Assembly (NCBI GenBank): GCA_015350385.1
Contig: WNKI01000002.1
Coordinates: forward strand, 9,775,546 to 9,839,545
Direction: 5' to 3'
Source: Aculops lycopersici
Lineage: Eukaryota > Arthropoda > Arachnida > Trombidiformes > Eriophyidae
Length of the DNA: 64,000 bases
Part shown: piece by piece, positions 29,975 to 41,472 of the stretch
Position numbering within the stretch: position 1 is the stretch's first letter
Layout: the number at the start of each line of letters is the position of its first letter
Made by a program: the position numbers and the translations under genes
Notes under the pieces: generated by a model
What the model was told of the DNA's origin: nothing
Seen by the model: the letters and a program-made list of their open reading frames with translations, nothing else
The model's database searches: none

Positions 29975-30547
29975 ATTTTAGAGCTGGTTTAAATAGACGA
30001 AGATTGTTAATCACTAATTGGGTAACATTACCTAATAATTATAAGTATATGTAAAATATATCAAGTCCAAGTTGAGTCATCCAACTTGAAGTTGAGCGGA
30101 GAGTGAACAGCTGAGAATGAGCGAACTTTGTTTTCGCGCAGTCACCGTGTAAACAAACTCCCAATGAGCGAAGTTCTCCCAACGAAAGTTAGTGCATCTC
30201 TTTGCGCGCTAGAGGCTTATGGCCAGCAGCAACTTTTTGCGACGAAGGCCAAGAAGCTTTAGGCACACATGATCTTGTTTAGCTTACTCCTTTCCAATTA
30301 GGTCAAAGGTTTAAATTAATTATAAATGCACATCTTAGCTTAAAAAATTGTTATGATTACACGCAAGCAATCAGATGGCAAACCATCTATGAAGAATGCT
30401 GAGTTTAGTTGACTTTCAAACTATTTGACAGTAATAACAAGGAGATCAGTATTATTAGCGAACAAGCAATAGGTAGTAAAACTTTCGATTTACTCACTAA
30501 ACCCAATCACCAGTCATAACAGGACAACACCAAATTCCGAAGCAATC
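29975..30547. other. Divergent promoter region, C9orf78 homologue and PMVK
   Basis: A 573-bp interval between two head-to-head housekeeping genes. No TATA box is evident. It contains two GAGCGAA repeats (about 30120-30172). A bidirectional promoter is inferred from the layout. Confidence 0.4.
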
Positions 30548-31339
30548 ATGTTCCAAATCGTGGGTCTAATAAATAAACTTATGTATGGACCAAATCAGGA
30601 TGCCTCGCAAATCATGGCCAATTGGCACAATAAGCGCGACTATAGGGACGACGATTCAGATAGTGAGGAAGTCGAGAGAGCTAGAGCTCACCTCGAAGAA
30701 GATTCGGCGGATTTCATTCCAACAAACCTGCGTCTGGTTATTGTTTTGAGTGGCAAGAGGAAATCGGGTAAGGATCACATATCAACCTTAATAACCAACC
30801 ACATAGGTTACCAACGAATGCGTCATTTGGCCGTGTTAAGAATTGCAGGTCCAATCAAGAAGGAGTTCGCACGCAATAACAAACTGGACTTCTCTAGACT
30901 ACTAGACTCAAGTAGTTATAAGGAAAATTTTCGCCTTGCTATGGTCGAGTGGTCTGAAGGGTATCGTGAGAGAGTTGGTTGGAATTGTTTCTTGAAACAG
31001 GCAATAAAAGAGCAAAGGGCTAGGGACAAAATGGTTTGGATTCTAAACGATGCTCGGCGACCATGCGACATTGAGTATTTTGAGGAGGATCCTGCATTTG
31101 CAAATACCCGGATTATAAAGCTTAGAATTGAAGCCTCAGATGAAGCTAGACAAAGTAGAGGTTGGATGTTTGCCGAGGGTATCGATGATAGGGATACAGA
31201 ATGTGGATTAGATGATTACGAAGATTGGACCTATCTAATTGAAAACAATTTCAACGATGAGAGAAAACTATTGGCCGATTCATTAAAGCCGATTTATGAT
31301 GAAATAGACAAAGCACTTGAGGGTTGCGATGACCTATGA
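30548..31339 (+). CDS. PMVK: Phosphomevalonate kinase, animal type
   Basis: 263 aa, one exon. Residues 1-58 are an extra, partly acidic N-terminal segment. The kinase core starts with VLSGKRKSGKDH (P-loop, about 67-77) and has the family blocks VLRIAGPIKKEFA, LLDSSSYKE, W-E-R region, WILNDARRPCDIEYF, a conserved SRGWMFAEGIDD and ECGLDDYEDWTYLIENN. This is the metazoan PMVK of the nucleoside-monophosphate-kinase fold, not the GHMP-type enzyme of fungi. It converts mevalonate 5-phosphate plus ATP to the diphosphate in the cytosol or peroxisome, supplying isoprenoids (in arthropods juvenoids, dolichol and ubiquinone; not sterols). No C-terminal peroxisomal SRL-type tripeptide is present (it ends DDL). 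Confidence 0.92.
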   Translation: MFQIVGLINKLMYGPNQDASQIMANWHNKRDYRDDDSDSEEVERARAHLEEDSADFIPTNLRLVIVLSGKRKSGKDHISTLITNHIGYQRMRHLAVLRIAGPIKKEFARNNKLDFSRLLDSSSYKENFRLAMVEWSEGYRERVGWNCFLKQAIKEQRARDKMVWILNDARRPCDIEYFEEDPAFANTRIIKLRIEASDEARQSRGWMFAEGIDDRDTECGLDDYEDWTYLIENNFNDERKLLADSLKPIYDEIDKALEGCDDL

Positions 31340-32120
31340 TAACTAAGTAACTATAAGAAGTCTATGGAACTTGTAACTTGGAACAACTTTGACTTGAAAA
31401 GAGAAATTAAACAGTAAACAAAATGAGATAATCTAATCTAATTACTATTGTACCAATGTGCGAAGAGGGATCTAGGTGCTAACAACTATTTTGGCGCCTA
31501 ATCTAACTTTGTCGCCAACTATCAAAACAAGTCTCATACATGTAATCGATTTCTATTTAAGAGTGAGATACATGTATGTGCGTGTGCTTTATGTTTGAGA
31601 TGACTAATTGACTTGAGGGAATTAAGTGATTTTCCCCTCAAGATATTATCAGAATTCTATTAGACTCTGTGTAACTGTTGCAAATGAATCAATAACATGT
31701 GATTCTAATAATGTCACGCTATTTAATCTGCCGCTGGAGAGGACACTTGTTGTAGCCATTGTCCACATGTTAACATGCATAAATTATCTCTCTCTCTCTC
31801 TCTCTCTCCCTCTCTTTTCTTCCCGGAGAACGAAATTACTTGATACTCTTTGGTATTGCTATTTTAACAATGTTTAAACCCCCCTTTTATCCCAAACTTA
31901 CATCTGTAACATATCATCATTATCAGGTGCAGAGTATGATAAAGCAGTCGGAAGGTATCACTATACTTTTGCTGTAACATAGATATTATTTCAAAGTAAT
32001 CGGATAATTACTTTCGCTTGCATGTATATATAAATATATATATATATATTGATTGAACATGTAAATGCACTGAGACTCATCAACTGCAAACAACCCTGGC
32101 TAATTAGAGATTCGCAATAA
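31340..32120. other. Intergenic region
   Basis: 3' flank of PMVK and upstream region of the laminin gene. It contains a TC microsatellite (31787-31808) and a TA-rich tract (about 32025-32050). No gene seen. Confidence 0.5.
31787..31808. repeat. (TC)n microsatellite
   Basis: Uninterrupted TC run in intergenic DNA. Confidence 0.85.
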
Positions 32121-34898
32121 ATGACAAAAATGAGCTCATTAGCTGAAAACTTGATTAATATAACCTTGGCTGTTGCTACTCTTGTTGCAATAAACGCGCT
32201 CGCAATCCCAATCACACAAGATATACCTCTTAATATATACTGCATGTCCAAGGTGGAACAATTCAATTGCCATCCTTCAGGAACCGATTGGTCACTAGTG
32301 AAAACACCTCAGGATAGTAGGTGCAAATCTTCAGCAGGTGGAACTCCAAATTCAGCTGGCAAACGAATCAATGCAACCTCGCAACTATCAAAACCATGCC
32401 CCTGTAAAGCCAATCATAGCGGACTTAAGTGTGAAACTTGCTCCGATGGTTTCCATCTAAAATACCATCAATACTCTGCCACAAACCTAACTACCATATT
32501 GCCACCTCATATATCACCAAACTATACAAAACAATTTAGATTATTCTCTTGTAAACCATGTAACTGTTATACATTTGGATCAAAATCTCACATTTGCGAT
32601 AAACGAAATGGAACCTGCTTTTGTGTTGATGGACACACGGGACCTAAGTGTGACAAATGTGCCTTGGGATACTTCAATGCAACTTCTTCAACAAAAGATC
32701 CACCAAGCATACACAATCAAAGACTATGTAAGGAATGCGGTGCTTGTTTTAATCAGTGGTACATAGCGATCATGGATATAAAAGAGATGAGTATTGATAT
32801 GATCAAGAAAACCCATGAGCTGAGCCAATCACTGACTTCAAGCATGTCGGTTCAAACATTCAACAGTGAGACAGGTGACATAGGTGAAGAATTGATTACA
32901 ATCATTACCTCAGACAACAATGGAGGCGCTAGTGGTCATATTGATGCAGTCAAAGCTAACCATTCTAACGATCAGCACGATAGTGTTCAGAACAAACCAG
33001 GTGCCAAGTTGGTTTTGAACGGAAACCATGATAGTTTCAATGAACTAGACGAGAAAATCTCTACTATTGGCGAAAGAGTTCTGGCAAACAAACACAACAG
33101 TGATAAACTGAAATTGCTGGCAGATGAATTGGATAGTACAATCAATTACTATAATGAAACAAGGCAGCAACTTGTAGCTCAAAAGCACGAGTTCAGTCAA
33201 CTTTCCTCCAGGATTAAAAATCTTAACTATGTGATAAGTTTGGAGAGCTTTGAGATCGATGAATTGAGGAAGTTGGTGAGTGAGAGGTATAGACGAGGGC
33301 AGCTCGCAATCCAGGAATTCATACCCAGAGGCTCTCACAGGTTGTTGCAGGACTATGGATTAAGAAGCAAACACTTGGTCGATATGTCTATACAAGAAAA
33401 GTCAAGATATTTCAATGAGTCTAGTAATAGTAGAATCCAATTTGAAATGCAATTGGATAAACTGAGGAGTAGTAGGAAAGAATTGGACGGGATAGGTGTT
33501 GATCATATGAGATATTATATAGAGAATACTACCACCATGTTGTCCAATTTGACTAAGATCGATCCATTTCTACAAGCGATTAGCAGTTATTTGTGGCCGA
33601 ACGTAATTGAACAGCCAAATAACCATAACAAAGGATATTTCGATAATATGAATGAAAATCGCGATTTGACAGGTTTATTAATCCAAGAAACTAACAATAG
33701 TGTCACAACTTATCTAAACGATTCCGAGATTCGAAAGCGTGGCCTAGAGCTTATAAGTCAAAACTTAATTGTCTCATCGGAAGTGCTGAATCAGACCGAA
33801 TCCTTGATAGAGAAGCTTCAAAGTAATATAACCACAATATTATATAACATAAACTCCTTGAATGATTCGAATTCTTGTGATGTTAGCAAAGTGCTTACGG
33901 AGCACATACAAACAACTCGTACCGCTTTGGATAAGGTAGATGCCAAATGGTCTGTTACCCAATCGGAGATATCGGACTTGTTACATATCAACTCGACGAG
34001 CGGAGTGACTGAACATCTTATGCATCTTTCAAGCGAAATCAACAAAACTCTCGAGACGTTTGCTACAAGACTCGATGATGCTTCCATGGTCAAAGGCGAT
34101 CAACTTGAAGAGATCGACAAGCTTGGTCTACAGGTCCAGTATCAAGTCATTGAAACAAGTGTCTTGAATGCTAAATTAGAGAAGCTTATTAATATCAGGC
34201 AGGAAGTTGCGAGTGTTGAAGACAACACTCGGCAAATGAGTAAGAAGACACTAGATGAAACTAACAATTTACAATTTTTTTTCCAGGCTATCAAGTTTAA
34301 CAATTCATTCGCTGAGAAGCAAACTGACTCTAGATTTGATGAAAAGTTAACTTATGTCCAAAATCGGCTTCATAACCTGAGTCAAGAGACTATTGTGAGC
34401 AAACTAAGCCATCGAAAGGTGTTGACTAGGAAGGTTGGGGACCTCAGCGGTGCTAATCGTTTAAACACAGGGTTACTTCTCAAACTCAACAATACATTCA
34501 GCGACTTATCGTCTTGTATATCGGCAATGGGAGACACCTCTCCTACTGCCAAAAGTACCGAAGGCTTGATTTTGGACTCAAGCATATCAAATACAACTGG
34601 CTCATTTTCGAGTCCTGTGGATGAGACAAACGAAAAGAAGCAGTATATCGGAGAAAAGACCAAGTTTCTTAGGGAACAACGTCGAGTGGCTAATTTGATT
34701 TCAGGATACAGATTGATTACTAGACAATTGTTCAAGCGTCTCGGTCAAACGGAGGATATGAGAGAAGACTTTGCTTATAATCGGGAAGTTTTCACGAGGC
34801 AAATGCAATTAATAAGCAATCTAACAATCGAAATAGACGATCTAAATTTAGATATCAAAAAGAAACTAGAATACTACGAATCTGACGAGTGTAATTGA
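32121..34898 (+). CDS. Short laminin-type chain: LE domains plus coiled coil
   Basis: 925 aa, one exon. A signal peptide follows the Met at residue 1 or 4 (NLINITLAVATLVAINALA). Residues about 40-212 are Cys-rich with two recognisable laminin-type EGF modules: CPCKANHSGLKCETCSDGFH and CNCYTFGSKSHICDKRNGTC...CFC..GHTGPKCDKCALGYF. The junction CKECGACFNQW resembles the start of the beta-chain coiled coil. Residues about 215-920 are heptad-rich helix with many N-glycosylation sequons. The chain ends ESDECN, and a Cys near the C-terminus is where beta and gamma chains are disulfide-linked. Missing are the N-terminal LN (polymerisation) domain, most LE repeats and the L4/LF domain, so at about half length it could assemble but not polymerise through an LN arm. 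Beta-like is my best guess; gamma is possible. Confidence 0.75.
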   Translation: MTKMSSLAENLINITLAVATLVAINALAIPITQDIPLNIYCMSKVEQFNCHPSGTDWSLVKTPQDSRCKSSAGGTPNSAGKRINATSQLSKPCPCKANHSGLKCETCSDGFHLKYHQYSATNLTTILPPHISPNYTKQFRLFSCKPCNCYTFGSKSHICDKRNGTCFCVDGHTGPKCDKCALGYFNATSSTKDPPSIHNQRLCKECGACFNQWYIAIMDIKEMSIDMIKKTHELSQSLTSSMSVQTFNSETGDIGEELITIITSDNNGGASGHIDAVKANHSNDQHDSVQNKPGAKLVLNGNHDSFNELDEKISTIGERVLANKHNSDKLKLLADELDSTINYYNETRQQLVAQKHEFSQLSSRIKNLNYVISLESFEIDELRKLVSERYRRGQLAIQEFIPRGSHRLLQDYGLRSKHLVDMSIQEKSRYFNESSNSRIQFEMQLDKLRSSRKELDGIGVDHMRYYIENTTTMLSNLTKIDPFLQAISSYLWPNVIEQPNNHNKGYFDNMNENRDLTGLLIQETNNSVTTYLNDSEIRKRGLELISQNLIVSSEVLNQTESLIEKLQSNITTILYNINSLNDSNSCDVSKVLTEHIQTTRTALDKVDAKWSVTQSEISDLLHINSTSGVTEHLMHLSSEINKTLETFATRLDDASMVKGDQLEEIDKLGLQVQYQVIETSVLNAKLEKLINIRQEVASVEDNTRQMSKKTLDETNNLQFFFQAIKFNNSFAEKQTDSRFDEKLTYVQNRLHNLSQETIVSKLSHRKVLTRKVGDLSGANRLNTGLLLKLNNTFSDLSSCISAMGDTSPTAKSTEGLILDSSISNTTGSFSSPVDETNEKKQYIGEKTKFLREQRRVANLISGYRLITRQLFKRLGQTEDMREDFAYNREVFTRQMQLISNLTIEIDDLNLDIKKKLEYYESDECN

Positions 34899-35352
34899 TC
34901 AATAAAGAGTTTGAAATGACATCATGAAATTACTTAGAACTGTAATAAGACACCTAAACACTTCCACCTGCCATCTACCTGTCTAGCGTCACGCCGTCGT
35001 CTCACAGCGTAACGACGTCATTCGAGAGTTTGTGTTCGAAATGCAGTGTACTAGAAAACTCCATACAATAGCGGCAATAGCGGCGCAACACAGACTGGGT
35101 CAAGCATGTCAGCTGTTTTTTGTCTGTTTTCGTTGAAGTAGGGGGGAAAAATGTTGCATTTGCGGTCGTTTTCTTCACTTAAATTAATACCGTGTCTCAT
35201 CGATAAGTTAAAAACCACATGTTTACTCCTAACGTATATAATAGAATCCAATATCTTATAGTTAATCTGTGTAAGTTTGAAAGTAAGTTCAAGTAAGTCT
35301 AGTCCAAGACAAGAGTCAAAAATAGATTAGGTCTCAGTAGTGTCTACATATT
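34899..35352. other. Intergenic region
   Basis: 3' end of the laminin-like gene and upstream region of TCERG1. There is a possible TATA (GTATATAATAG near 35235) and three close GTAAGT-like motifs (35271-35298) in the presumed leader. Confidence 0.4.
34901..34906 (+). terminator. Poly(A) signal of the laminin-like gene
   Basis: AATAAA begins 2 nt after the TGA stop codon. Confidence 0.6.
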
Positions 35353-37388
35353 ATGTACGGAAACATCGGTAACATGAACAACATGTATCCGTATATTAAT
35401 ATGGGCATGCAACCGATGGGTTGGAGGCCCACCCAACCAATGATATCGGAAACGGACATCCAAAGGCGTATGTATTTTCCTCAGGTTAGTGCTGAATTAA
35501 GAGATAGAGCAATGATTTGGCAGGAGTACAAAACTCCAGATCAAAAACTTTACTATTACAATACTAAAACTTTGGAACGCACTTGGAACAAACCCTCCGT
35601 TTTAAAGGAACTAGATGGTAAGTGTTTATTATATCTATTAGTCTATCCATTCCATGACATATGCTCAATTCAAGTATCTTATTAACAAATCTCCCCTCTC
35701 TATCAATTTCTAACAAAATAGATGCCATTGCTGTGATAAAGGAGCAGAAGGCCAAGAAGGTTCTTGAGGAGGCCAAGGCACAAGAAGCAGAGCAGCAACA
35801 GCAACAAGGTGAACAAGATAAGGTTTGTAAGGATGATTTAACTAAAACTTCGCCGGCAAACTCATCAAGTTCACCTGCCGATACCTCATCAAAGGGATCT
35901 CAACAACAGCAGCAGGCACCACTTAGTACCGGGGCTGGTAAGCGAAAGCAAGGTACGCGTCCCGTATCTACAACTGCCATACCCGGCACTCCTTGGTGTA
36001 TTGTTTGGACTGATCAGAATAAAGTTTTCTATTTTAATCCGAGCACTAAGACTTCAGTTTGGGACCGACCACCAGAGTTAAGGAACCGGGATGATGTGGA
36101 TAAATTGGTAAGCAACCCACCTCCAATTCTAACTCAGAAAACTACCACCACTTCAACATCCACTACCACTATCAACAACAATGGCAGCAGATCAGGAATC
36201 ATTAAAAATGATGAAGACGATAACAGTCGCCATTCATCTACCAGTGAAAGTCGCAGCGAGAAAAAGATCAAACTGGACACGAATAATGACATTTCGAACG
36301 GATCAGCATCATTGAGTCATAAAGTAAGCTCTCCAAATTTGAATAACGACAACAACAATAGCAATGGCGCAACCAACAGCAATGGTGAAATTGTCGTTAG
36401 TGTAACAAGCAAAAATTCGCCAGCTCAAGCAACCACTGTAGTCAAGAAAGAAGTAACCTCTGATATTGAGAGGGAGGCTGCCAAAAAGCGTGAGACTATA
36501 CCTCTAGCGGAGCGTATTGAAACATTCCGTCAGATGCTTGATGAGCGCGAAGTTAACCCACTGTCTACATTCCAAAAGGAGCTTCGTAAGATTGTATTTG
36601 ATGCTAGATACTTATTGCTAACCTCGAATGAAAGACGAGAAGTATTTGAGAAATATTGTTTGGAAAAGACAGAGGAGGAGAGAGAAAAGAGGCGCAAGAG
36701 GATTAAGAAGGCCACGGATGAGTTTAAGTTGTTATTGCAGGAAGCAAACTTGACCTCTCGCTCGGTCTATGATGATTTTCATGATCAATATTCACAAGAT
36801 CCCAGATACAAGGCATTGGAACGAACCAAGGATCGTGAGATATTATTCGACGACCACTTGGCCCTATTGAGACGCAGGGAACGTGAGGAGAGATCTCAAA
36901 GCGGGAACGTTGGTGGTAGTAGTACTTCAGCTAAGCATCATCGCTCTTCTTCGTCTTCATCGAGACATCACAGTGGCCACCACCATCATAGTCACCATCA
37001 CGAGCACCACCGAGACCACAGTCGGGATGATCGCCGAGGCATCAGTAGGGACACCTCTCGTAGTCCCGCGCCACACGTTGCTGCTATCCCCTCGACCAGC
37101 AACAAATATAGCTCATCAGCATCAAACGCTCAACCATCTGCCAAATCGATTGCCATCGACAACTTCAAGCAATTATTACGTGAGACTAAGTTAATTGATA
37201 AGGACACTAGAAAAAAGATTGAGGAATCTGAGCATCAGCATCTAATCGACATTGTATGTGCTTTGCAAACTGATTTGCGTTACAAGGCAATGGAATCTAT
37301 GTCAGAGGAGCGGCGTAGGATATTGCTGAACTATATCGAAGAGTTGGCTAGATCGTCAGCTCCAGCTTCGACTACAACATTAAGTTAA
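35353..37388 (+). CDS. TCERG1: Transcription elongation regulator TCERG1 (CA150)
   Basis: Two exons: 35353-35617 and 35722-37388. The 104-nt intron (GTAAGT ... AATAG) interrupts a Gly/Asp codon, and joining gives 643 aa (..VLKELDDAIAVIKEQK..). WW1 at about 57-88 (WQEYKTPDQKLYYYNTKTLE) is followed by a charged Gln-rich linker and WW2 at about 177-210 (GTPWCIVWTDQNKVFYFNPS). Three FF domains follow: about 345-405 (TFQKELRKIVFDARYLLL), about 412-470 (VYDDFHDQYSQDPRYKALER) and a C-terminal one at about 565-630 (DLRYKAMESMSEERRRILL). A His/Ser/Arg-rich linker separates the second and third. TCERG1 couples RNA polymerase II CTD to splicing factors; the WW domains bind Pro-rich SF1/U2AF-type ligands and the FF domains bind phospho-CTD. 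Vertebrate TCERG1 has three WW and six FF, so this form is reduced. Confidence 0.9.
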
Positions 37389-39655
37389 TTGCATAATAGG
37401 CGGCGACACCTATTCAACTGAAAGTCGAAGACTGTGAAATAGACAGAGAGATAGTCCACGCTATACTTACAGAAAAACCAATAGGCATTAAACTAATCTC
37501 TATTTTGACTATTGCCTTTCGTAACCAGACAACTGGATACTCGTCAGCCATCTTTCTCTCTTACCAATATAACTTACAATTTTGCTCCCTCCTCTCAACT
37601 AACTCATCCATTCGTGAGTTGCTGTCTCATCTCTTCATTATTTGTCGCTAACTTATGGCTGGAGATTTCGTGTAATCCACTCTAGTTTGAAGAATCACAC
37701 AAGAAGCAACAAGCTGTCACGGATCCCCAGGTGTAGACGTTACAAAACGAGCGACTAACTTTTTGCGCAATCGTATCGCGCATTTCCATTTCTCTTTCGA
37801 AACTTTAAATTTGGAGCAAACTCACTCGTTGTTGTGTCGGCGGTAGGATATTATTATTATTATCTTGTTGTTGTTCTCACTCTTGCTTCAAGGAGCATCT
37901 AGTGCCAGTCGCTCCTGTTGCTGCTACATGATTTGAGATGAGTTTCGAGATAGACTGGCGAGCGAGTGGATAAGAAGATGGATGGAAAGACAAATAAACA
38001 ACTCCAGCATAGCCCATGGCAAATGGAACATGTGAGATGAACGGAGGGGATTCGGCTCTTGTTGTGGTTGTAGTTGTCGACTTCCATTGCGACACAACGT
38101 CACCATGATGATTGGAAAGTTTAGCTGGCATACGGACATCGGGATCTCAAATGGAGTCAAGAGAGTGACAACGACTGCGCCAACGAAAACAACACTGTCG
38201 CCCCAACTCGTCGACCATTGAGAATCTCAGACTCCGGCTGCCGTCGACGATTGCTGCTGCTGCTGCCTCTAGCCTGTGGCCTCGACGGCCTTAAAAGGAG
38301 CTGGCAGTAAAGAGCTCAACGGAGTCATTGTCGTAGTTTAAACGAGAAGGCCGATTTTCCGTAGACTTGTGCAGTGTTGGCGCGCGGCCAACGAGCCAAG
38401 ACGCGCGTTGTGTGCATAGGGTACCTAGGGGCGCTCATGCTCACTATGCACAGTTGGGATCAGCGCCACCACAACGACTGCTACCGGCGCACGCTTGTTG
38501 CTTGAATCTGTGCAGTTTACATCACAGATCCAATCTCGCCCATGTAACACCACAACTCCTTGATATCTAGAGTTTGGCTCCTTCAATTCCGCCGACCGAC
38601 GACTCGAGTGGTGGGCACCGAAGAGCCGTTGCAGTGGGGACCTTAGTGCGCGATTCTGAGCTGGTATAATGGGACCAACAAATTGATTCATTGCGCCTCC
38701 TTTACGATGCCAAAGGCGCGCGGCGAGCTTCAGGTCGGCGCCAACGAGCCGCCCAACTTTGCCGCCAGTGTGGCCGCGTTTCCTCCTCGACCGACTGTTT
38801 GGTAGCGTGGACCCTTATATGCGGCGAGTTAGCTAGAATCAGCAGAAGCAACAGATCCATTCTATCCCCTGTCAAATGGGTGGATGCGTTGCAGAGGAAA
38901 CGAGCACACTTCTAGGCGACGATGGTGGCGACGGCGGCGCCGCTTCCAGGACGAAGCTGCTCGTTTGCGGTATCAGCGCCACTCTTTTCGTGGCCGTTAC
39001 GTTTGATCATCATCAAAAGCAACAAAACTGAGAGCAAGAAGCCAAAGCGCCAACTTGGGGGCGACAATCCTGGACCCCCCTGTCTTGTGTCTTCCTCTCA
39101 AGCTTCATCTCTTCCTCCTTGCTCCTCCTCCACTTTTCAACTTCGAGCCTCCGCCCAGCTTTGCAATCCTCTCGCTCTCAGGCGCTTAGGCTAAACTGGC
39201 GCCTAGCGACGCTCGTTCTATCTCTGCCTCTCCCTTTGTTGGCCCAGCTACTACTGTAGATACTCAACAAGCGCCAGCTCTCTAGCATTATTCCATATCA
39301 CGCATAGCATAGTGTATGTATCTTGCTAAGTGATATTGATACCTATCAATCAGCAGTAGTGTCGTCGTCATCGTAAGCAACGCCGCTTTTTGTCCCTCTT
39401 TTTGTTTGAGACGCAACGAGTGACCTCCTCGAAGTCGGCAGCCAATCAATTTCATTGTCCATCAGCCAGCTAGTCTCACAACTTGTTGGTTAGGTCAATC
39501 ACCAACAACTTCAACGTTGAAACCTTGAAGCAGACAGCTTTACTCTATTGTTTCTTTGATCATTATAGTTATTAGCATCAATAATATCATATTAATCACT
39601 ACTATTATCTGTAATACTATTGAGAAAGAGCAACAATAAACAACAAGAAGCCAAG
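37389..39655. other. Intergenic region upstream of troponin T
   Basis: About 2.3 kb, no supportable gene. The first third is the 3' flank of TCERG1; the remainder presumably contains the troponin T promoter and leader. TAAAAGG near 38291 is a weak TATA-like site. Short open frames (37877-38160, 38367-39194) have no domain character. A 9-bp stem (TGTGCATAG/CTATGCACA) lies near 38411-38452. Confidence 0.4.
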
Positions 39656-41139
39656 ATGAGTGCCGAAGTTGCAGAGTACGATGTAAGTATCGTTCATAGT
39701 TTTATTTGACCGAGTTTAAATTGATATCAAACTCATCTACCAATAAAGTGTCTAGTATGACTGTAATCTAAGATCAATTAATGCGAATACTAACTAACCT
39801 CAATGATTCATCAACTCTATGATGATGATCATAATATAAAATCTAATAATTAGGAGAAAATGCGTAAGAAGAAGGAGGAGGAGATGGCCATGTGGGAAGA
39901 GTACATGGAGCAGCGAAAACAAGCCCGAATCAAGGAAGAGGAGGACTTGAAGAAGCTGAAGGAGCGTCAGGTAAGTTGATAGCTAGTTAATTTGATTGAC
40001 CCATTTGTCTGTTGAACTAAAACATGGATCCTAATCAAACCTGTTGCTTCATCAAATAATAATACACACACTCATATGTATACATACAGATGCGTCGTAA
40101 GGCGCAACGTCAAGAGCATGAGAAAATTATGCTCGAGATGAGAAGAAAACAGGAGGAAGCTCGTCAAAAGGAGCTTGAAGAGAAGAGAATTAAGGAGGAA
40201 GAGGCCAAGAGGAAGCGATTGGAAGAGGCCGAGAAGAAGCGTCAACAAATGCAAGAGGCTCTCAAGAAACAACGCGAGGCCGCAAAGAGAAGCTTTGCTC
40301 TAAACAAGAAGACTGATGGTGTTATAACTGCCGACATAACGAATGTTGCCTCACTGGGCAGAAGCGACATCATCAAGACAAAAGAGCAATTGGCCGAAGA
40401 GAAGAAGATTGCAATGCAATTTCGTGTCAAGCCACTACAAATTGATGGCTTGGGATTGGATGAGCTAAAGAAGAAGGCCAACGAGCTTTGGGAGCAAATT
40501 GTTCAAGCTGAAAGCGATCGTTATGATTTGGAGGAACGTCAGAAGCGTCAGGAGTACGATTTGAAGGAGTTGAGCGAGCGTCAGCGCCAAATTAATCGTA
40601 ACAAGGCTCTAAAGAAGGGTCTAGATCCAGAGGCTTTGAGTGGAAAGCATCCGCCCAAGTTGCAGGTGGCCAGCAAGTACGAGCGCCGTCTGGATAGACG
40701 CGACTTTGGCGACAAGAAGGGTCTCTTCGAGGGAGGCTGGGACAAGTTGACCAAGGAGGAGCAGGACAAGCTTTGGGAGGAGCGCATTAACTCCTTTAAG
40801 GAGTCCCATGGCGACAAGAAGGTCAACAAGTGGGACCCGTCGACTTTGCGCCAACAACGCCAAGAGGACGAGGAAGGTCGCGCAATCTACGATGGCGACG
40901 ACGATGACGACCTCGACATGATGGACGCCTACAAGCCGTTCATACAAAAGGAGGAGCCATCAAGCGATCGTCGCCGATCTAGTGCCGCCTCGGCGCAGCC
41001 AGCTCGTCGCACCTCGCAACCACCTCCACCACCACCAAAGCAAGAGGAGGAGGAAGAAGAGGAGGAGGAAGAAGAGGAGGAAGAAGAAGAGGAGGAGTAT
41101 GAAGAGGAGGAGGTTGAGGAGGAGGAGGAGGAAGAGTAA
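39656..41139 (+). CDS. up: Troponin T, arthropod type with poly-Glu tail
   Basis: Three exons: 39656-39682 (nine codons, MSAEVAEYD), 39854-39970 and 40090-41139, with GTAAGT/GTAAGT donors and TTAG/ACAG acceptors. The introns (171 and 119 nt) are in phase 0, giving 397 aa. Exon 2 (EKMRKKKEEEMAMWEEYMEQ) and the start of exon 3 form the charged tropomyosin-binding helix. KKLKERQ and SFALNKKTDGV follow, and then the family core KTKEQLAEEKKIAMQFRVKP, NELWEQIVQAESDRYDLEER, GLDPEALSGKHPPKLQVASK and LFEGGWDKLTKEEQ. The protein ends in a Pro-rich hinge and an almost pure Glu tail, characteristic of arthropod (upheld-type) troponin T. It anchors the troponin complex to tropomyosin in striated muscle. 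A tiny first coding exon is typical of muscle genes with alternative 5' exons; no alternative exon is evident. Confidence 0.95.
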
Positions 41140-41472
41140 ATTTCTTTCTTTTCCAATTCAACTAACCCGACTTCCGCTCGATTCGAGATTAAAGAACACT
41201 AGTCGGTTACCTCGGCTCCGCTCGCGGTTATGCCCATTTTCTGTGCGACTTCTCGGGAGACTACGCTTCGGCTCGCTCCGATTCGCCTTCGCTCCGTGAG
41301 GGGCATCCTCGGTTTAGTCGCTCGCCATTGGCGAAACTGTGCCACTTTTCGAGAAAGCCTAACACTTATTCACGATTGGCCTCCTACGAATCGTGATAAC
41401 AAAGAACGAGAAGCGCGCGTAAACCCGTTCAACACAGACAACGTGCGACGCCGGGTCTCGCAGCCACAGTTT

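Noticed and set aside
38367..39194. Series of short frames upstream of troponin T
   Set aside because: No motif, no codon pattern and no start context; more likely promoter and leader DNA.
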